Positions 33,817 to 42,413 of a DNA stretch of 64,000 nucleotides are shown here, piece by piece. A program made the position numbers and the translations under genes. Within the stretch, counting starts at the first letter, position 1, and each line of letters opens with the position of its first letter. Source of the DNA: STD2-102 sp964414205. GTDB lineage: Bacteria; Bacillota; Clostridia; Christensenellales; CAG-917. The notes beneath the pieces are model-generated. The model was not told the origin of the DNA, made no database searches, and saw only the letters and a list, made by a program, of their open reading frames with translations. Location of the stretch: NCBI GenBank assembly GCA_964414205.1, contig CAYPVP010000001.1:1-64000 (forward strand). Direction: 5' to 3'.

Positions 33817-33844
33817 ACTTGTTGTCAGATTTTTCGTCCGCTTC

Positions 33845-33961
33845 TCAGCCTTGACGTTGTTTGTGATTTTTGTTCTTAGAGCAGATAACCATAACTCTGC
33901 CATTTCTTTTGATAACTTTGCACTTGTCGCACATAGGTTTTACTGATGGTCTAACCTTCAT
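33845..33961 (-). CDS. rpmJ: 50S ribosomal protein L36
   Basis: 38 residues, read from ATG 33961 to TGA 33845: begins MKVRPSVKPMCDKCK and has the zinc set CDKC, ICSKNKNH. Slightly longer than the usual 37. SD site GGAGGAA precedes it. Binds 23S rRNA near L6. Lies between infA (22 bp) and rpsM, the usual place. Confidence 0.96.
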   Translation of the reverse strand: MKVRPSVKPMCDKCKVIKRNGRVMVICSKNKNHKQRQG

Positions 33962-33983
33962 TTCTAATTCCTCCAAAAGTCTA

Positions 33984-34205
33984 CTATTTTTTGTTTCGCC
34001 AGATAATTCTGCCTTTTGTCAAATCATATGGAGAAAGTTCAATGGTGACATTGTCCCCTTCCAAGATTCTTATATTGTTCATTCTCAATTTTCCTGAGAG
34101 ATGACCAAGAACTACATAACCGTTTGTGAGTTGCACCTTGAACTGAGTTTTTGGAAGCACCTCAACTACTTTTCCTTCTGCCTCAATGACATCGTCTTTC
34201 GACAT
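33984..34205 (-). CDS. infA: Translation initiation factor IF-1
   Basis: 73 residues, one OB-fold (GKVVEVLPKTQFKVQLTNG, LSGKLRMNNIRI, SPYDLTKGRIIWR). Occupies the A site of the 30S during initiation. Start ATG 34205 is set by GGAGGTTCT directly upstream. 10 bp after the KOW-domain gene. Confidence 0.98.
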   Translation of the reverse strand: MSKDDVIEAEGKVVEVLPKTQFKVQLTNGYVVLGHLSGKLRMNNIRILEGDNVTIELSPYDLTKGRIIWRNKK

Positions 34206-34215
34206 AGAACCTCCA

Positions 34216-34482
34216 CTATTTCGTTTCGTTGTATGGTCTAAGAGCACTTCTCAATTCTGCATCAAAAATTTGCCCTTGATTTCTCAACTTTTCTCCAATC
34301 TTTTCAAGCATTTCACCATTAGGTTTCAAATGCTTTATACGTTTGGTTTTTGCCGTTTTCAATTTTCTGACATCTCCATCGGCGATTTTAACAAATTCGT
34401 CATCAATGATTTCAACAACCACGAAAAACTTTCCTTTGTCACGACCTGCCTTTGAAAATACGATTTGTCCTAGTTCCATCAT
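34216..34482 (-). CDS. KOW-domain RNA-binding protein (L14e-like)
   Basis: 88 residues. N-terminal KOW motif (GQIVFSKAGRDKGKFFVVVE) and a basic tail. Clostridia commonly carry such an L14E/L6E/L27E-like protein at this place, between map and infA; its role on the ribosome is not established. Start overlaps the map stop by 4 nt (ATGA) and a second ATG follows at once. It is a lineage marker for the window. Confidence 0.9.
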   Translation of the reverse strand: MMELGQIVFSKAGRDKGKFFVVVEIIDDEFVKIADGDVRKLKTAKTKRIKHLKPNGEMLEKIGEKLRNQGQIFDAELRSALRPYNETK

Positions 34483-35225
34483 AGCGTCAAAATTTCAGCG
34501 CCGTTGTCTGTCAGCGCAACAGTGTTTTCATAGTGTGCCGATGGTTTTCCATCAGCAGTGACAACTGTCCATCCATCAGACATTTGTCGCACTTGATATG
34601 TTCCCAAATTCAGCATAGGCTCAATTGCCAAAACCAAACCAGTTTCAAGTTTCAATCCATGCCCTGCTTTTCCATAGTTGGGAACTGCTGGGTCTTCATG
34701 AACACTGCGTCCAATTCCATGTCCAGTCAACGAACGAACAACACCATATCCAAAACTTTCTGCATATTCTTGAATGGCATGGCTTATGTCACCAAGTCGT
34801 TCACCATGATTGAAGTGTTCAATGCCCTTAAAAAAAGATTCTTTGGTCACTTCAACAAGTTTTTTTGTTTCTTCGGCAACTTCACCCATAAGAAAGGTTC
34901 TTGCCGCATCACTTTGATATCCACCATATTGCACACCTGCATCAACGCTCACGATTGAACCTTCTTTGATGACAATCTTGTCCGAAGGAATTCCGTGAAC
35001 TACTTGCTCATCAATTGAAATGCACATTGCACCAGGGAAACCACCATAATTCAAAAAAGAAGGAGTTGCTTTTGCTCGTCTAATCCAATTTTGAGCCAAT
35101 TCATCAAGTTGTTTTGTTGTCATTCCGACTTCAATTTTTTCTTCAACAAATTCTAGCAATTCTGCAAGCAACTTGCCTGCTGACCTCATTTTTTCAATTT
35201 CGGCAGATGTTTTATAGATAATCAT
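34479..35225 (-). CDS. map: Type I methionine aminopeptidase
   Basis: 248 residues. Removes the initiator Met from nascent proteins. Metal ligands are in SVDAGVQYGGYQSDAART (two Asp), GHGIGRSVHEDP (His) and EPMLNLG plus the late Glu. No N-terminal zinc extension. ATG 35225 overlaps the adk TGA by 4 nt. Confidence 0.98.
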   Translation of the reverse strand: MIIYKTSAEIEKMRSAGKLLAELLEFVEEKIEVGMTTKQLDELAQNWIRRAKATPSFLNYGGFPGAMCISIDEQVVHGIPSDKIVIKEGSIVSVDAGVQYGGYQSDAARTFLMGEVAEETKKLVEVTKESFFKGIEHFNHGERLGDISHAIQEYAESFGYGVVRSLTGHGIGRSVHEDPAVPNYGKAGHGLKLETGLVLAIEPMLNLGTYQVRQMSDGWTVVTADGKPSAHYENTVALTDNGAEILTL

Positions 35226-35842
35226 TTTTCAAGTGCTTCCTTCACCAATTCAAATGTTTCTTCAACAGAACCTGAGTTGATGTCAACCAAGACTCCTGCT
35301 GTTTGATAAAAATCAATGAGTGGTGCGGTTTGTTTGTTGTAAACATCAAGACGATTTTTGACAGTTTCTGGCTTGTCATCATCACGAATGAACAATTCTT
35401 TTCCACATTTTCTGCAAGTCAAATCTCCATTCAATGTTGAAACATGATATGTTTCTCCACAAATGCAAACTCTTCTTCCAGAAAGGCGAGCAATGATTGT
35501 TTCAAAAGGAACAATGATGTTCAATGCGATATCAATTTTTGCAACTTTTGAAAGTGCTTCTGCTTGTGCAGTTGTTCTTGGGAAACCATCCAAAATGTAA
35601 CCATTTTGAGCATCATCTTCTTTGAGTCTGTCAACAACAATGTCGATGACAACTTGGTCAGGAACAAGAGCACCAGCATCAATAAACGACTTTGCAAGTT
35701 TGCCAAGTTCGGTTTGTTCTTTGATGTTTCTTCTCAAAATGTCGCCAGTTGAAATGTGAGGAATGTTGAATTCCTTTGCAATCAAAACGGCTTGTGTTCC
35801 TTTTCCAGCACCAGGGGCGCCCAACAAAACGATGTTTTTCAT
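35222..35842 (-). CDS. adk: Adenylate kinase
   Basis: 206 residues. P-loop GAPGAGKGTQ at the N-terminus, NMP-binding region GDILRR, DGFPRT, and a LID domain with cysteines CICGETYH and CRKCGKE, so it is the zinc-bearing Gram-positive type. Interconverts ATP, ADP and AMP. ATG 35842 follows AGGAGA. First gene of its own transcript, which also carries map to rplQ. Confidence 0.98.
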   Translation of the reverse strand: MKNIVLLGAPGAGKGTQAVLIAKEFNIPHISTGDILRRNIKEQTELGKLAKSFIDAGALVPDQVVIDIVVDRLKEDDAQNGYILDGFPRTTAQAEALSKVAKIDIALNIIVPFETIIARLSGRRVCICGETYHVSTLNGDLTCRKCGKELFIRDDDKPETVKNRLDVYNKQTAPLIDFYQTAGVLVDINSGSVEETFELVKEALEK

Positions 35843-35873
35843 TGTTTCTCCTATCAATTTCAATATCTTATCT

Positions 35874-35902
35874 ATTTTATATAAATTAGTAAATTATGTC
35901 AA
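35874..35902 (-). promoter_or_regulatory. Promoter of the adk-rplQ transcript
   Basis: Minus strand: -35 TTGACA (35897-35902), 17-nt spacer, -10 TAAAAT (35874-35879), 30 bp before adk. Confidence 0.82.
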
Positions 35903-35940
35903 ACATATTGAAGTTGTTTTTTGCAAAAAATAAAATACAA

Positions 35941-35999
35941 ATTTCGCAATCTCATTCAAAGTTCATTTTATGACTGAATTTCTTCTGAAATTGCGAAAT
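35941..35999 (-). terminator. Long-loop hairpin after secY
   Basis: ATTTCGCAAT and ATTGCGAAAT form a perfect 10-bp stem around a 39-nt loop, followed on the minus strand by TTTGTATTTTATTTTTT. May end or weaken the S10-secY transcript before the adk promoter. Confidence 0.55.
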
Positions 36000-36017
36000 A
36001 TTGCTTTAAAATTTAGA

Positions 36018-37340
36018 TTATTTCAAGAATCCTTTGTTGTAATGTTTCATCATAATTTGTGCTTCAAGTTGTTTGTTGAGTTCCAGTGCAACTGAAACGA
36101 CAATCAACAATCCTGTTGCAGAAAATGCTGAACCAAACGCCAATCCATTGTTCTTACTCAATGCTTGAAAAATGAATGTTGGAACAAGTGCGATGATTGC
36201 CAAGAATATAGCACCAAAGAAAGTAATCCTGTTGTTTATTCTTGCCAAATATTGACTTGTTGGTTTTCCAGGTCTAATGCCAGGCAAGAAACCACCATAT
36301 TGTTTGATGTTCTTTGCCACTTCATCAGGATTGAATTGAATCATCGCATAGAAGTAGGAGAAGAACAAAATAAACAACGAAAGGAAAACATAATATGGCC
36401 ATGTTCCTGACCCCATATTTTGTGAATACCAACCGTAAGCAGGTGAATTTGGCCAGAAAAGTTGCATAATCATTTGTGGAAACATAATCAATGAAGAAGC
36501 AAAGATGATTGGCATGACGCCACCAGCAGTGATTCTAACTGGAATAAATGATGATTGTCCACCATACATTTTGTTTCCTTTGATTTGTTTGGAGTATTGA
36601 ACAGTTACTCTGCGCTCTGCTCCATCCATAAATACAATGAAAACAAAAATCAATGCAATGATAAGCAAATATCCAAAAATGTTCCACAACAATTCCCATT
36701 GTCCATTGCCAGCAAGTTTGAAGCCTTTTGCAATAGAAATCGCTGCTGTTGACAAGATTCCAACAAAAATGATGAGAGATGTACCGTTGCCGATTCCATA
36801 TTCTGTCATTCTTTCGCCCAACCACATAACCATGACCGAACCAGCAACCAAAATGGTGATGATGAGAGTCATTGTGAGGTATGGGGTTTGACCTGCTTCA
36901 AAAGCAAACAATGGTTGAATTGCACTTCCAGATGGAATGTTATGCCAACTGATGACAATTCCAACTGCCTGCACAACTGCCAAAACAAGGGCTACAATTC
37001 TGGTGATTTGAGTAATCTTGCGACGACCTTCATCACCATCTTTTGTCATTCTTTCAAGAGCAGGAATTGCAAGTGAAAGCAATTGCATGATGATGAAAGC
37101 ATTGATGAATGGCAAAATGCCAAGAGCAAACAACGTTCCGTTTTGCATTGCTCCACCAGACAAGGTACTCAGCATTCCGAGGAAGTCTGAGCCTTGCACA
37201 GCAGATTCGATGACTGAAACATTGAGTCCAGGAACAGGGATATAACATCCCAGTTTGAAAACAAACAACATCAAAAGAGTCATCCATATCTTGATTCTAA
37301 TTTCTTTGGTTTTGAATGCAGTCACAAGGGTTTGAAACAT
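36018..37340 (-). CDS. secY: Protein translocase subunit SecY
   Basis: 440 residues, ten membrane helices. Conserved CYIPVPGLN near helix 1, ERMTEYGIGNGTSLIIF in the middle and GGFLPGIRPGKPT near the C-terminus. Forms the membrane channel with SecE (coded at 50497) and is driven by SecA (58393), so all core parts are in the window except SecG. ATG shares one base with the L15 stop (TAATG). Confidence 0.98.
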   Translation of the reverse strand: MFQTLVTAFKTKEIRIKIWMTLLMLFVFKLGCYIPVPGLNVSVIESAVQGSDFLGMLSTLSGGAMQNGTLFALGILPFINAFIIMQLLSLAIPALERMTKDGDEGRRKITQITRIVALVLAVVQAVGIVISWHNIPSGSAIQPLFAFEAGQTPYLTMTLIITILVAGSVMVMWLGERMTEYGIGNGTSLIIFVGILSTAAISIAKGFKLAGNGQWELLWNIFGYLLIIALIFVFIVFMDGAERRVTVQYSKQIKGNKMYGGQSSFIPVRITAGGVMPIIFASSLIMFPQMIMQLFWPNSPAYGWYSQNMGSGTWPYYVFLSLFILFFSYFYAMIQFNPDEVAKNIKQYGGFLPGIRPGKPTSQYLARINNRITFFGAIFLAIIALVPTFIFQALSKNNGLAFGSAFSATGLLIVVSVALELNKQLEAQIMMKHYNKGFLK

Positions 37341-37786
37341 TATAGCACCTCTGCTTTTCCGCCTGCCTTTTCAATTGCTTCTTTTGCGGATTCAGTGAAT
37401 TTCTTGGCTTGAACAGTGAGTTTTTTGTCAAGTTGTCCACCGCCCATAACTTTCAATCCATATGGCAAAATCTTGTTTACAATTTTCTTTTCAAGAAGAA
37501 ATGCTTCTGTAACAACTTGGCCATCTTCCAATTCATTGAGAGCGCCAATGTTGACACATGTATATTCATGAGCAAATCTTGTATTGTTAAATCCTCTTTT
37601 AGGGATTCTTCTTGTGATAGGCATTTGTCCACCCTCAAAGTTTGGACGAACACCACCACCGCTTCTAGCCCATTGACCTTTGTGTCCACGAGTAGAAGTT
37701 TTTCCTGTTCCTGAACCGATACCACGTCCGATTCTCTTTGTAGAAGTTCTTGCGCCTTCTGTATAAGACAATGTCTGAATATTCAT
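37340..37786 (-). CDS. rplO: 50S ribosomal protein L15
   Basis: 148 residues. Gly/Arg-rich N-terminal extension (RIGRGIGSGTGKTSTRGHKG) that threads through 23S rRNA, and a globular C-terminal domain. Start at ATG 37786 behind GGAGGC; an in-frame upstream start would overlap rpmD. Usual place before secY. Confidence 0.97.
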   Translation of the reverse strand: MNIQTLSYTEGARTSTKRIGRGIGSGTGKTSTRGHKGQWARSGGGVRPNFEGGQMPITRRIPKRGFNNTRFAHEYTCVNIGALNELEDGQVVTEAFLLEKKIVNKILPYGLKVMGGGQLDKKLTVQAKKFTESAKEAIEKAGGKAEVL

Positions 37787-37796
37787 TTTGGGCCTC

Positions 37797-37982
37797 CTAC
37801 ATTTCTTCGACTTTGACAAGGTGTGAAATGACGTTTATCATGCCACGAACTGTGTCGCAATCGTTCATTTCAACAGATTGTCCAATCTTTCTGAGTCCAA
37901 GAGCTTCAACAGTTGCCTTTTGTTTTTGCAAACGACCAATTGTGCTCTTGACAAGCGTAATTTTAATTTTCTTTGCGTCCAT
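37797..37982 (-). CDS. rpmD: 50S ribosomal protein L30
   Basis: 61 residues, begins MDAKKIKITLVKSTIG and ends VISHLVKVEEM. The ATG at 37982 lies behind AAGGAGGAA, 10 bp after rpsE. Longer open frames in this region extend back into rpsE and are not real. Confidence 0.96.
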   Translation of the reverse strand: MDAKKIKITLVKSTIGRLQKQKATVEALGLRKIGQSVEMNDCDTVRGMINVISHLVKVEEM

Positions 37983-37992
37983 AAATTCCTCC

Positions 37993-38502
37993 TTAGAGTT
38001 CTTCAACAGATTTGCCACGAATTGCTGCAATTTCTTCTGCTGAACGAAGTCCCATAAGTCCTTCAATGGTTGCTTTTGCACAGTTGATTGGATTGTTTGA
38101 ACCAAGTGATTTTGTTCTGATGTCTTTGATGCCTGAAACTTCAAGGACAGCACGAGCAGCACCACCTGCAATGACTCCAGCACCTTCTTCGGCAGGAATG
38201 AGGAGAACTTGTCCTCTTCCGAATTTACCGATTGTTTGGTGAGGGATTGTAGAATCTTTCATTGCAATCTTCTTCATGTTTTTCTTTGCAAGTTGTGTAG
38301 CTTTTTCAATTGCTTCAGGAACTTCCGCTGCTTTTCCCATTCCAAGTCCGATTGAACCATTCATGTCGCCAACAACGACGAGAGCTGAAAAACGCATTGT
38401 TTTACCACCCTTGACAACTTTTGTGACACGGTTGATAGCAATTGTTTTGCTTGTCAAATCGTCGTTTCTATCTCTTTGGCCTCTTTCTTCGCGTCTTGCC
38501 AT
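37993..38502 (-). CDS. rpsE: 30S ribosomal protein S5
   Basis: 169 residues. The double-stranded RNA-binding-like N domain has INRVTKVVKGGKTMRFSALV and the C domain GIKDIRTKSLGSNNP. Takes part in mRNA unwinding at the entry tunnel and decoding fidelity. SD site GGAGG; 9 bp after rplR. Confidence 0.98.
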   Translation of the reverse strand: MARREERGQRDRNDDLTSKTIAINRVTKVVKGGKTMRFSALVVVGDMNGSIGLGMGKAAEVPEAIEKATQLAKKNMKKIAMKDSTIPHQTIGKFGRGQVLLIPAEEGAGVIAGGAARAVLEVSGIKDIRTKSLGSNNPINCAKATIEGLMGLRSAEEIAAIRGKSVEEL

Positions 38503-38511
38503 AAGTCCCTC

Positions 38512-38880
38512 CTAAAAAACGAGTCCAGCGTCTCTTGCACCTTCTGCAAGAGCAGCAACTCTACCTGTGTAAATATAGCCACCTCTGTCAAAAACAACTT
38601 CTTTGATGCCTTTTTCAAGTGCTTTTTTTGCAACTTCTTGTCCGACAATTTTTGCTTCGTCTGACTTTTTCAAGCCAGCACAAAGTTTGATGATGTCTTT
38701 TTCGACAGTTGAAGCGGCACAAAGTGTAACGCCTTGAACGTCATCGATGATTTGAGCATAGATGTTGTTTGTGCTTCTGTAAACATTGAGGCGAGGTCTT
38801 TCAGCAGTTCCGCTAACCTTTTTTCTGACACGTGCGTGACGAATCACTCTGTCTTCATTTTTATCTTTTTTCACTATCAT
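38512..38880 (-). CDS. rplR: 50S ribosomal protein L18
   Basis: 122 residues. 5S rRNA-binding protein with RPRLNVYRSTNNIYAQIIDD and a C-terminal GGYIYTGRVAALAEGARDAG. Works with L5 to place 5S rRNA in the large subunit. Confidence 0.98.
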   Translation of the reverse strand: MIVKKDKNEDRVIRHARVRKKVSGTAERPRLNVYRSTNNIYAQIIDDVQGVTLCAASTVEKDIIKLCAGLKKSDEAKIVGQEVAKKALEKGIKEVVFDRGGYIYTGRVAALAEGARDAGLVF

Positions 38881-38891
38881 AGTTTCACCTC

Positions 38892-39431
38892 TTATTTACC
38901 AGCTTTTTTGCCTTCTTTGCGAACTACTTCTTCATCTTTATAATGAATTCCGTAGCCGTGGTATGGCTCAACTCTCTTGAAGTCTTTGATTGTTGCTGCA
39001 ATTTGTCCAACTTGTTGTTTGTCGCTTCCTTTGACAACAATTTCAAGTGGAGCAGCTTGAACAAATGTGATTCCTTCTGGAGCTTCGATTTCACATGGAT
39101 GTGAATATCCAATGTTTAAAACGAGTTTTTTGCCATTGACTGCTGTCTTATAACCAACGCCGTGAACAACAAGAGTTCTTTCAAAACCTTTTGTTACACC
39201 AACTATCATGTTGTTTATAAGTGCTCTTGAAAGTCCGTGCAATGCACGAACAGCCTTGTCTTCTGAATGTCTTGAACAAACAACATGATTGTCTTCAATT
39301 GCAACTGAAATTTCTTTTGCAATGTTTTCTGTCAATGTTGCAAGTGGACCTTTGACTGTGATTGTTTGACCGTTGATTTCTGCTGTAACACCTGATGGGA
39401 TTGCAATAGGTGCTCTACCAATTCTTGACAT
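38892..39431 (-). CDS. rplF: 50S ribosomal protein L6
   Basis: 179 residues with two related domains. MSRIGRAPIAIPSGV at the start and PYHGYGIHYKDEEV near the end. Binds the sarcin-ricin loop region, where elongation factors act. ATG 39431 behind GGAGGAAGC. Confidence 0.98.
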   Translation of the reverse strand: MSRIGRAPIAIPSGVTAEINGQTITVKGPLATLTENIAKEISVAIEDNHVVCSRHSEDKAVRALHGLSRALINNMIVGVTKGFERTLVVHGVGYKTAVNGKKLVLNIGYSHPCEIEAPEGITFVQAAPLEIVVKGSDKQQVGQIAATIKDFKRVEPYHGYGIHYKDEEVVRKEGKKAGK

Positions 39432-39442
39432 ATTGCTTCCTC

Positions 39443-39841
39443 CTACCAAATGTAAGCGAGAACTTCCCCGCCTGTATGTGCTTCTCTTGCAGCCTTGTCG
39501 GTCATAATGCCCTTTGAAGTGCTGAGAATTGCAATGCCCATGCCATTGAGGACTTTAGGCAAATTGTTAACGCTTGCATAGACACGGAGTCCTGGTGTTG
39601 AAACACGTTTCAAACCTGTGATGACTGGTCTGTTTTTTCCGATGTATTTCAAAGCCACAACAATGTCGTTTTGTGGTGCTTTTTCAGCAACTTCAAATGA
39701 TTTGATATAACCTTCGTTCAAAAGGATTTCTGCAATAGAAAGTTTTTCTTTTGAAGATGGAATCAAAACAGTTTCATGTCCAGCTGTTTGAGCGTTTCTG
39801 ATTCTTGTCAACATATCTGCGATTGGATCTGTTACTATCAT
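39443..39841 (-). CDS. rpsH: 30S ribosomal protein S8
   Basis: 132 residues. MIVTDPIADMLTRIRNAQ and the C-terminal GIAILSTSKGIMTDK that contacts helix 21 of 16S rRNA. In other bacteria S8 represses the spc operon; no clear S8-like site was seen near rplE here. Start ATG 39841 behind GGAGG. Confidence 0.98.
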   Translation of the reverse strand: MIVTDPIADMLTRIRNAQTAGHETVLIPSSKEKLSIAEILLNEGYIKSFEVAEKAPQNDIVVALKYIGKNRPVITGLKRVSTPGLRVYASVNNLPKVLNGMGIAILSTSKGIMTDKAAREAHTGGEVLAYIW

Positions 39842-39854
39842 TTTATACCTCCGC

Positions 39855-40040
39855 TTACCAGCTTGCTTTTTTGACACCTGGGATTTGACCCTTGTATGCC
39901 AATTCTCTAAAACAAACTCTGCAAATACCATATTTCTTCAAAACTGCGTGAGGACGTCCGCAAATACGGCATCTTGTATATTCACGAGTTGAGAACTTTT
40001 GTGGTCTTTGTTGCTTAATTTTCATTGATGTTTTTGCCAT
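39855..40040 (-). CDS. rpsN: 30S ribosomal protein S14, zinc form
   Basis: 61 residues with CRICGRPH and CRVC, the short zinc-binding type (S14 type Z) found in Gram-positive and many other bacteria. Ends KKASW. Between rplE and rpsH as usual. Confidence 0.98.
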   Translation of the reverse strand: MAKTSMKIKQQRPQKFSTREYTRCRICGRPHAVLKKYGICRVCFRELAYKGQIPGVKKASW

Positions 40041-40056
40041 AGTTTCTCCTACCCCC

Positions 40057-40653
40057 TTACTTTGTGAAAGGCATGCCCATGAGTCTCAAAAGTTCACGAG
40101 CTTCTTCGTCTGATTTTGCAGTTGTAACAATGCAAATGTCAAATCCTCTGACCTTTTCAACTTGGTCGTAAGAGATTTCAGGGAAAATAAGTTGTTCCTT
40201 GACTCCGCAAGCATAGTTTCCTCTGCCATCAAATGATTTAACAGAAACACCACGGAAGTCTCTGACGCGTGGAAGCGCAACTGAGACGAATTTGTCAAGA
40301 AAATCATACATTCTTGTTTGACGGAGAGTGACTTTTGCGCCAACGTTTTGACCTTCACGAAGTTTGAAGTTTGCAACACTCTTTTTTGCTTTTGTAACAA
40401 ATGCTTTTTGTCCAGCAATAGATTCGAGTTCTGCAACTGCGATGTTCAAGCTTTTGCTGTTATCTTTAACATCACCGAGTCCCATATTCAAAACAATTTT
40501 TTCAATTTTAGGAACTTCGTTGACATTTTTGTAGCCAAATTGTTTGATGAGTGCTGGAACAACATTTTCTGTGTAATGTGTTCTGAGTCTAACTCTATCG
40601 TTGGCTGTATCGGTTGCAGGTGCATTAGCAACCTGATTCTTTTTGTCTGCCAC
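40057..40653 (-). CDS. rplE: 50S ribosomal protein L5
   Basis: 198 residues. 5S rRNA-binding protein with KIEKIVLNMGLGD and the C-terminal TTAKSDEEARELL. It starts with GTG at 40653 behind GGAGGTAAA and so has an N-terminal extension of about 18 residues (MADKKNQVANAPAT) not seen in most L5. Confidence 0.95.
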   Translation of the reverse strand: MADKKNQVANAPATDTANDRVRLRTHYTENVVPALIKQFGYKNVNEVPKIEKIVLNMGLGDVKDNSKSLNIAVAELESIAGQKAFVTKAKKSVANFKLREGQNVGAKVTLRQTRMYDFLDKFVSVALPRVRDFRGVSVKSFDGRGNYACGVKEQLIFPEISYDQVEKVRGFDICIVTTAKSDEEARELLRLMGMPFTK

Positions 40654-40669
40654 AGTGGTTTACCTCCGA

Positions 40670-41083
40670 TTATTCGTTGTCGCTAGCAGTAGTTTCTTCT
40701 GCGACTTTTTTCTTTGTTGATTTTTTCACAGCCTTTTTAGCAGCAGATTTCTTTTCATCAATTGGAGCGCCACATTTTGCGCAAACTCTGATTGATTTTA
40801 CTGTGCTTCCGGCTGGTGCTTCAGCATGCTTAATTCTGACGACCTTTCCACAAGCTGGGCAAATGTGCATAACGTTTGATGCATCAATTGCAGCCTCTTT
40901 CTTGATGATTCCGCCAGTTTCTTGAGCACTTCTTGGCTTTTTGCTCTTTGCGACAATGTTGACACCTTCAACGACAACGCGTGTTCCATCTTTGAGAACT
41001 GAAAGGACTTTTCCGTCTTTTCCCTTGTCTTTTCCGGTGATGACCATAACTTTGTCACCCTTTTTAATATTTACCTTTGCCAT
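40670..41083 (-). CDS. rplX: 50S ribosomal protein L24 with tail extension
   Basis: 137 residues, about 35 more than usual. KOW motif GDKVMVITGKDKGKDGKV at the N-terminus. A zinc-ribbon-like set CPAC and CAKC lies at about 74-103, and a Lys/Ala/Thr-rich acidic-ended tail follows. L24 starts assembly of the 50S; the tail should be on the surface. Confidence 0.96.
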   Translation of the reverse strand: MAKVNIKKGDKVMVITGKDKGKDGKVLSVLKDGTRVVVEGVNIVAKSKKPRSAQETGGIIKKEAAIDASNVMHICPACGKVVRIKHAEAPAGSTVKSIRVCAKCGAPIDEKKSAAKKAVKKSTKKKVAEETTASDNE

Positions 41084-41092
41084 GATTGCCTC

Positions 41093-41461
41093 CTAGAGAA
41101 CTTCTGGTGCGAGAGAACAAATTTTTGCGTAACCCTTGTCACGAATTTCTCTTGCAACAGGCCCGAAAATGCGGGTTCCTTGTGGTTGTTTTTGGTTGTC
41201 GATGATGACAGCAGCGTTGTCATCAAACTTGATGTGACTTCCATCATCACGGCGAACTCCATAGTGGCTTCTCACGATGACTGCTTTGATAACGTCACCT
41301 TTTTTGACTTTTCCACCAGGAATTGCTGATTTGACAGATGCAACAATGACATCTCCAATGCTTCCGCTTCTACGGAAAGAACCACCGAGGACTCTAATGC
41401 ACATGATTTCTTTTGCTCCGCTGTTGTCAGCGACTTTCAAGCGTGATTGTGGTTGTATCAT
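41093..41461 (-). CDS. rplN: 50S ribosomal protein L14
   Basis: 122 residues. Begins MIQPQSRLKVADNSGAK and ends KICSLAPEVL, both typical. Lies at the subunit interface near 16S helix 14 and is the docking site for RsfS. 12 bp after rpsQ. Confidence 0.98.
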   Translation of the reverse strand: MIQPQSRLKVADNSGAKEIMCIRVLGGSFRRSGSIGDVIVASVKSAIPGGKVKKGDVIKAVIVRSHYGVRRDDGSHIKFDDNAAVIIDNQKQPQGTRIFGPVAREIRDKGYAKICSLAPEVL

Positions 41462-41473
41462 ATAGCCCTCCTA

Positions 41474-41737
41474 TTATTTAGCCTTTTCGACAATTTCAAC
41501 GAGACGCCAATTTTTGTCTTTTGAAAGGTGACGTGTTTCAGCAATCAAAACTGTGTCACCAATTCCGCATTCGTTGTTTTCATCGTGTGCTTTGAATTTC
41601 ACGGTGCGGTTGATAATTTTCTTATAAAGAGGATGTTTGACTCTTTCTTGAACAGCAACAACAACTGTTTTGTCCATTTTGTCAGAAACAACAACACCAA
41701 CTCTTGTCTTTCTCAAATTTCTTTCAATTTTTTCCAT
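41474..41737 (-). CDS. rpsQ: 30S ribosomal protein S17
   Basis: 87 residues, an OB-fold (TRVGVVVSDKMDKTVVVAV, GDTVLIAETRHLSKDKNW). Primary binder of the 16S 5' domain. ATG 41737 is chosen over an in-frame GTG at 41746, because the GGAG site would be only 2 nt from the GTG. Confidence 0.96.
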   Translation of the reverse strand: MEKIERNLRKTRVGVVVSDKMDKTVVVAVQERVKHPLYKKIINRTVKFKAHDENNECGIGDTVLIAETRHLSKDKNWRLVEIVEKAK

Positions 41738-41751
41738 TTTTCTCACCGCTC

Positions 41752-41982
41752 CTAGTTGTTTTTCTTGCCAGCAGTTTCAACACCGTTAGCACGAGCAATT
41801 TCTCTTTGACGAATGACAGTGTTAATACGAGCAATGTCACGCTTTGTTTCAGTCAAAACTTTTGGGTTTGTGAGTTGATTTGTAGCGTGTTTAAATCTCA
41901 AGAAAAACAATTCTGACTTCAATTCATTGAGCTTTTGTGCAAGTTCAACATCAGTCATTTCAAATACTTGTTTAGATTTCAT
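41752..41982 (-). CDS. rpmC: 50S ribosomal protein L29
   Basis: 76 residues, mostly two antiparallel helices (ELAQKLNELKSELFFLRF, RDIARINTVIRQRE). Near the exit tunnel, where trigger factor and SRP dock. ATG overlaps the rplP TGA by 4 nt. Confidence 0.97.
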   Translation of the reverse strand: MKSKQVFEMTDVELAQKLNELKSELFFLRFKHATNQLTNPKVLTETKRDIARINTVIRQREIARANGVETAGKKNN

Positions 41983-42413
41983 TCTTCACCGCCTTCAGCT
42001 TCAAGTTCTTCTTTTTTGACAATCTTACATTTGACTGGAAGTTTGTGCATAGCAAGTCTCAAAGCTTCTCTTGCAATTTCTTCTGACACGCCAGCCATTT
42101 CAAACATGACGCGACCTGGTTTGACAACAGCAACCCAGTATTCTGGTGAACCTTTACCACTACCCATACGAGTTTCAGCAGGTTTCTTTGTAACAGGTTT
42201 GTGAGGGAAGATGTCAACCCACACTTGTCCACCACGGCGGGTGTATCTTGTCATTGCAACACGAGCGGCTTCAATTTGTTGTGAAGTAACCCAGCATGGT
42301 TCCAATGAAACGAGTCCATATTCTCCGTATGCAATAACATTTCCTTTGTGTGCTTCGCCTTTCATTCTTCCACGGAATTGACGACGACGCTTAACTCTCT
42401 TTGGCATCAACAT
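41979..42413 (-). CDS. rplP: 50S ribosomal protein L16
   Basis: 144 residues. Starts MLMPKRVKRRRQFRGRMKG as in most bacteria; TRYTRRGGQVWVDIFPHKP and GSGKGSPEYWVAVV follow. Needed late in 50S assembly and for A-site tRNA placement. ATG shares one base with the rpsC stop. Confidence 0.98.
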   Translation of the reverse strand: MLMPKRVKRRRQFRGRMKGEAHKGNVIAYGEYGLVSLEPCWVTSQQIEAARVAMTRYTRRGGQVWVDIFPHKPVTKKPAETRMGSGKGSPEYWVAVVKPGRVMFEMAGVSEEIAREALRLAMHKLPVKCKIVKKEELEAEGGEE

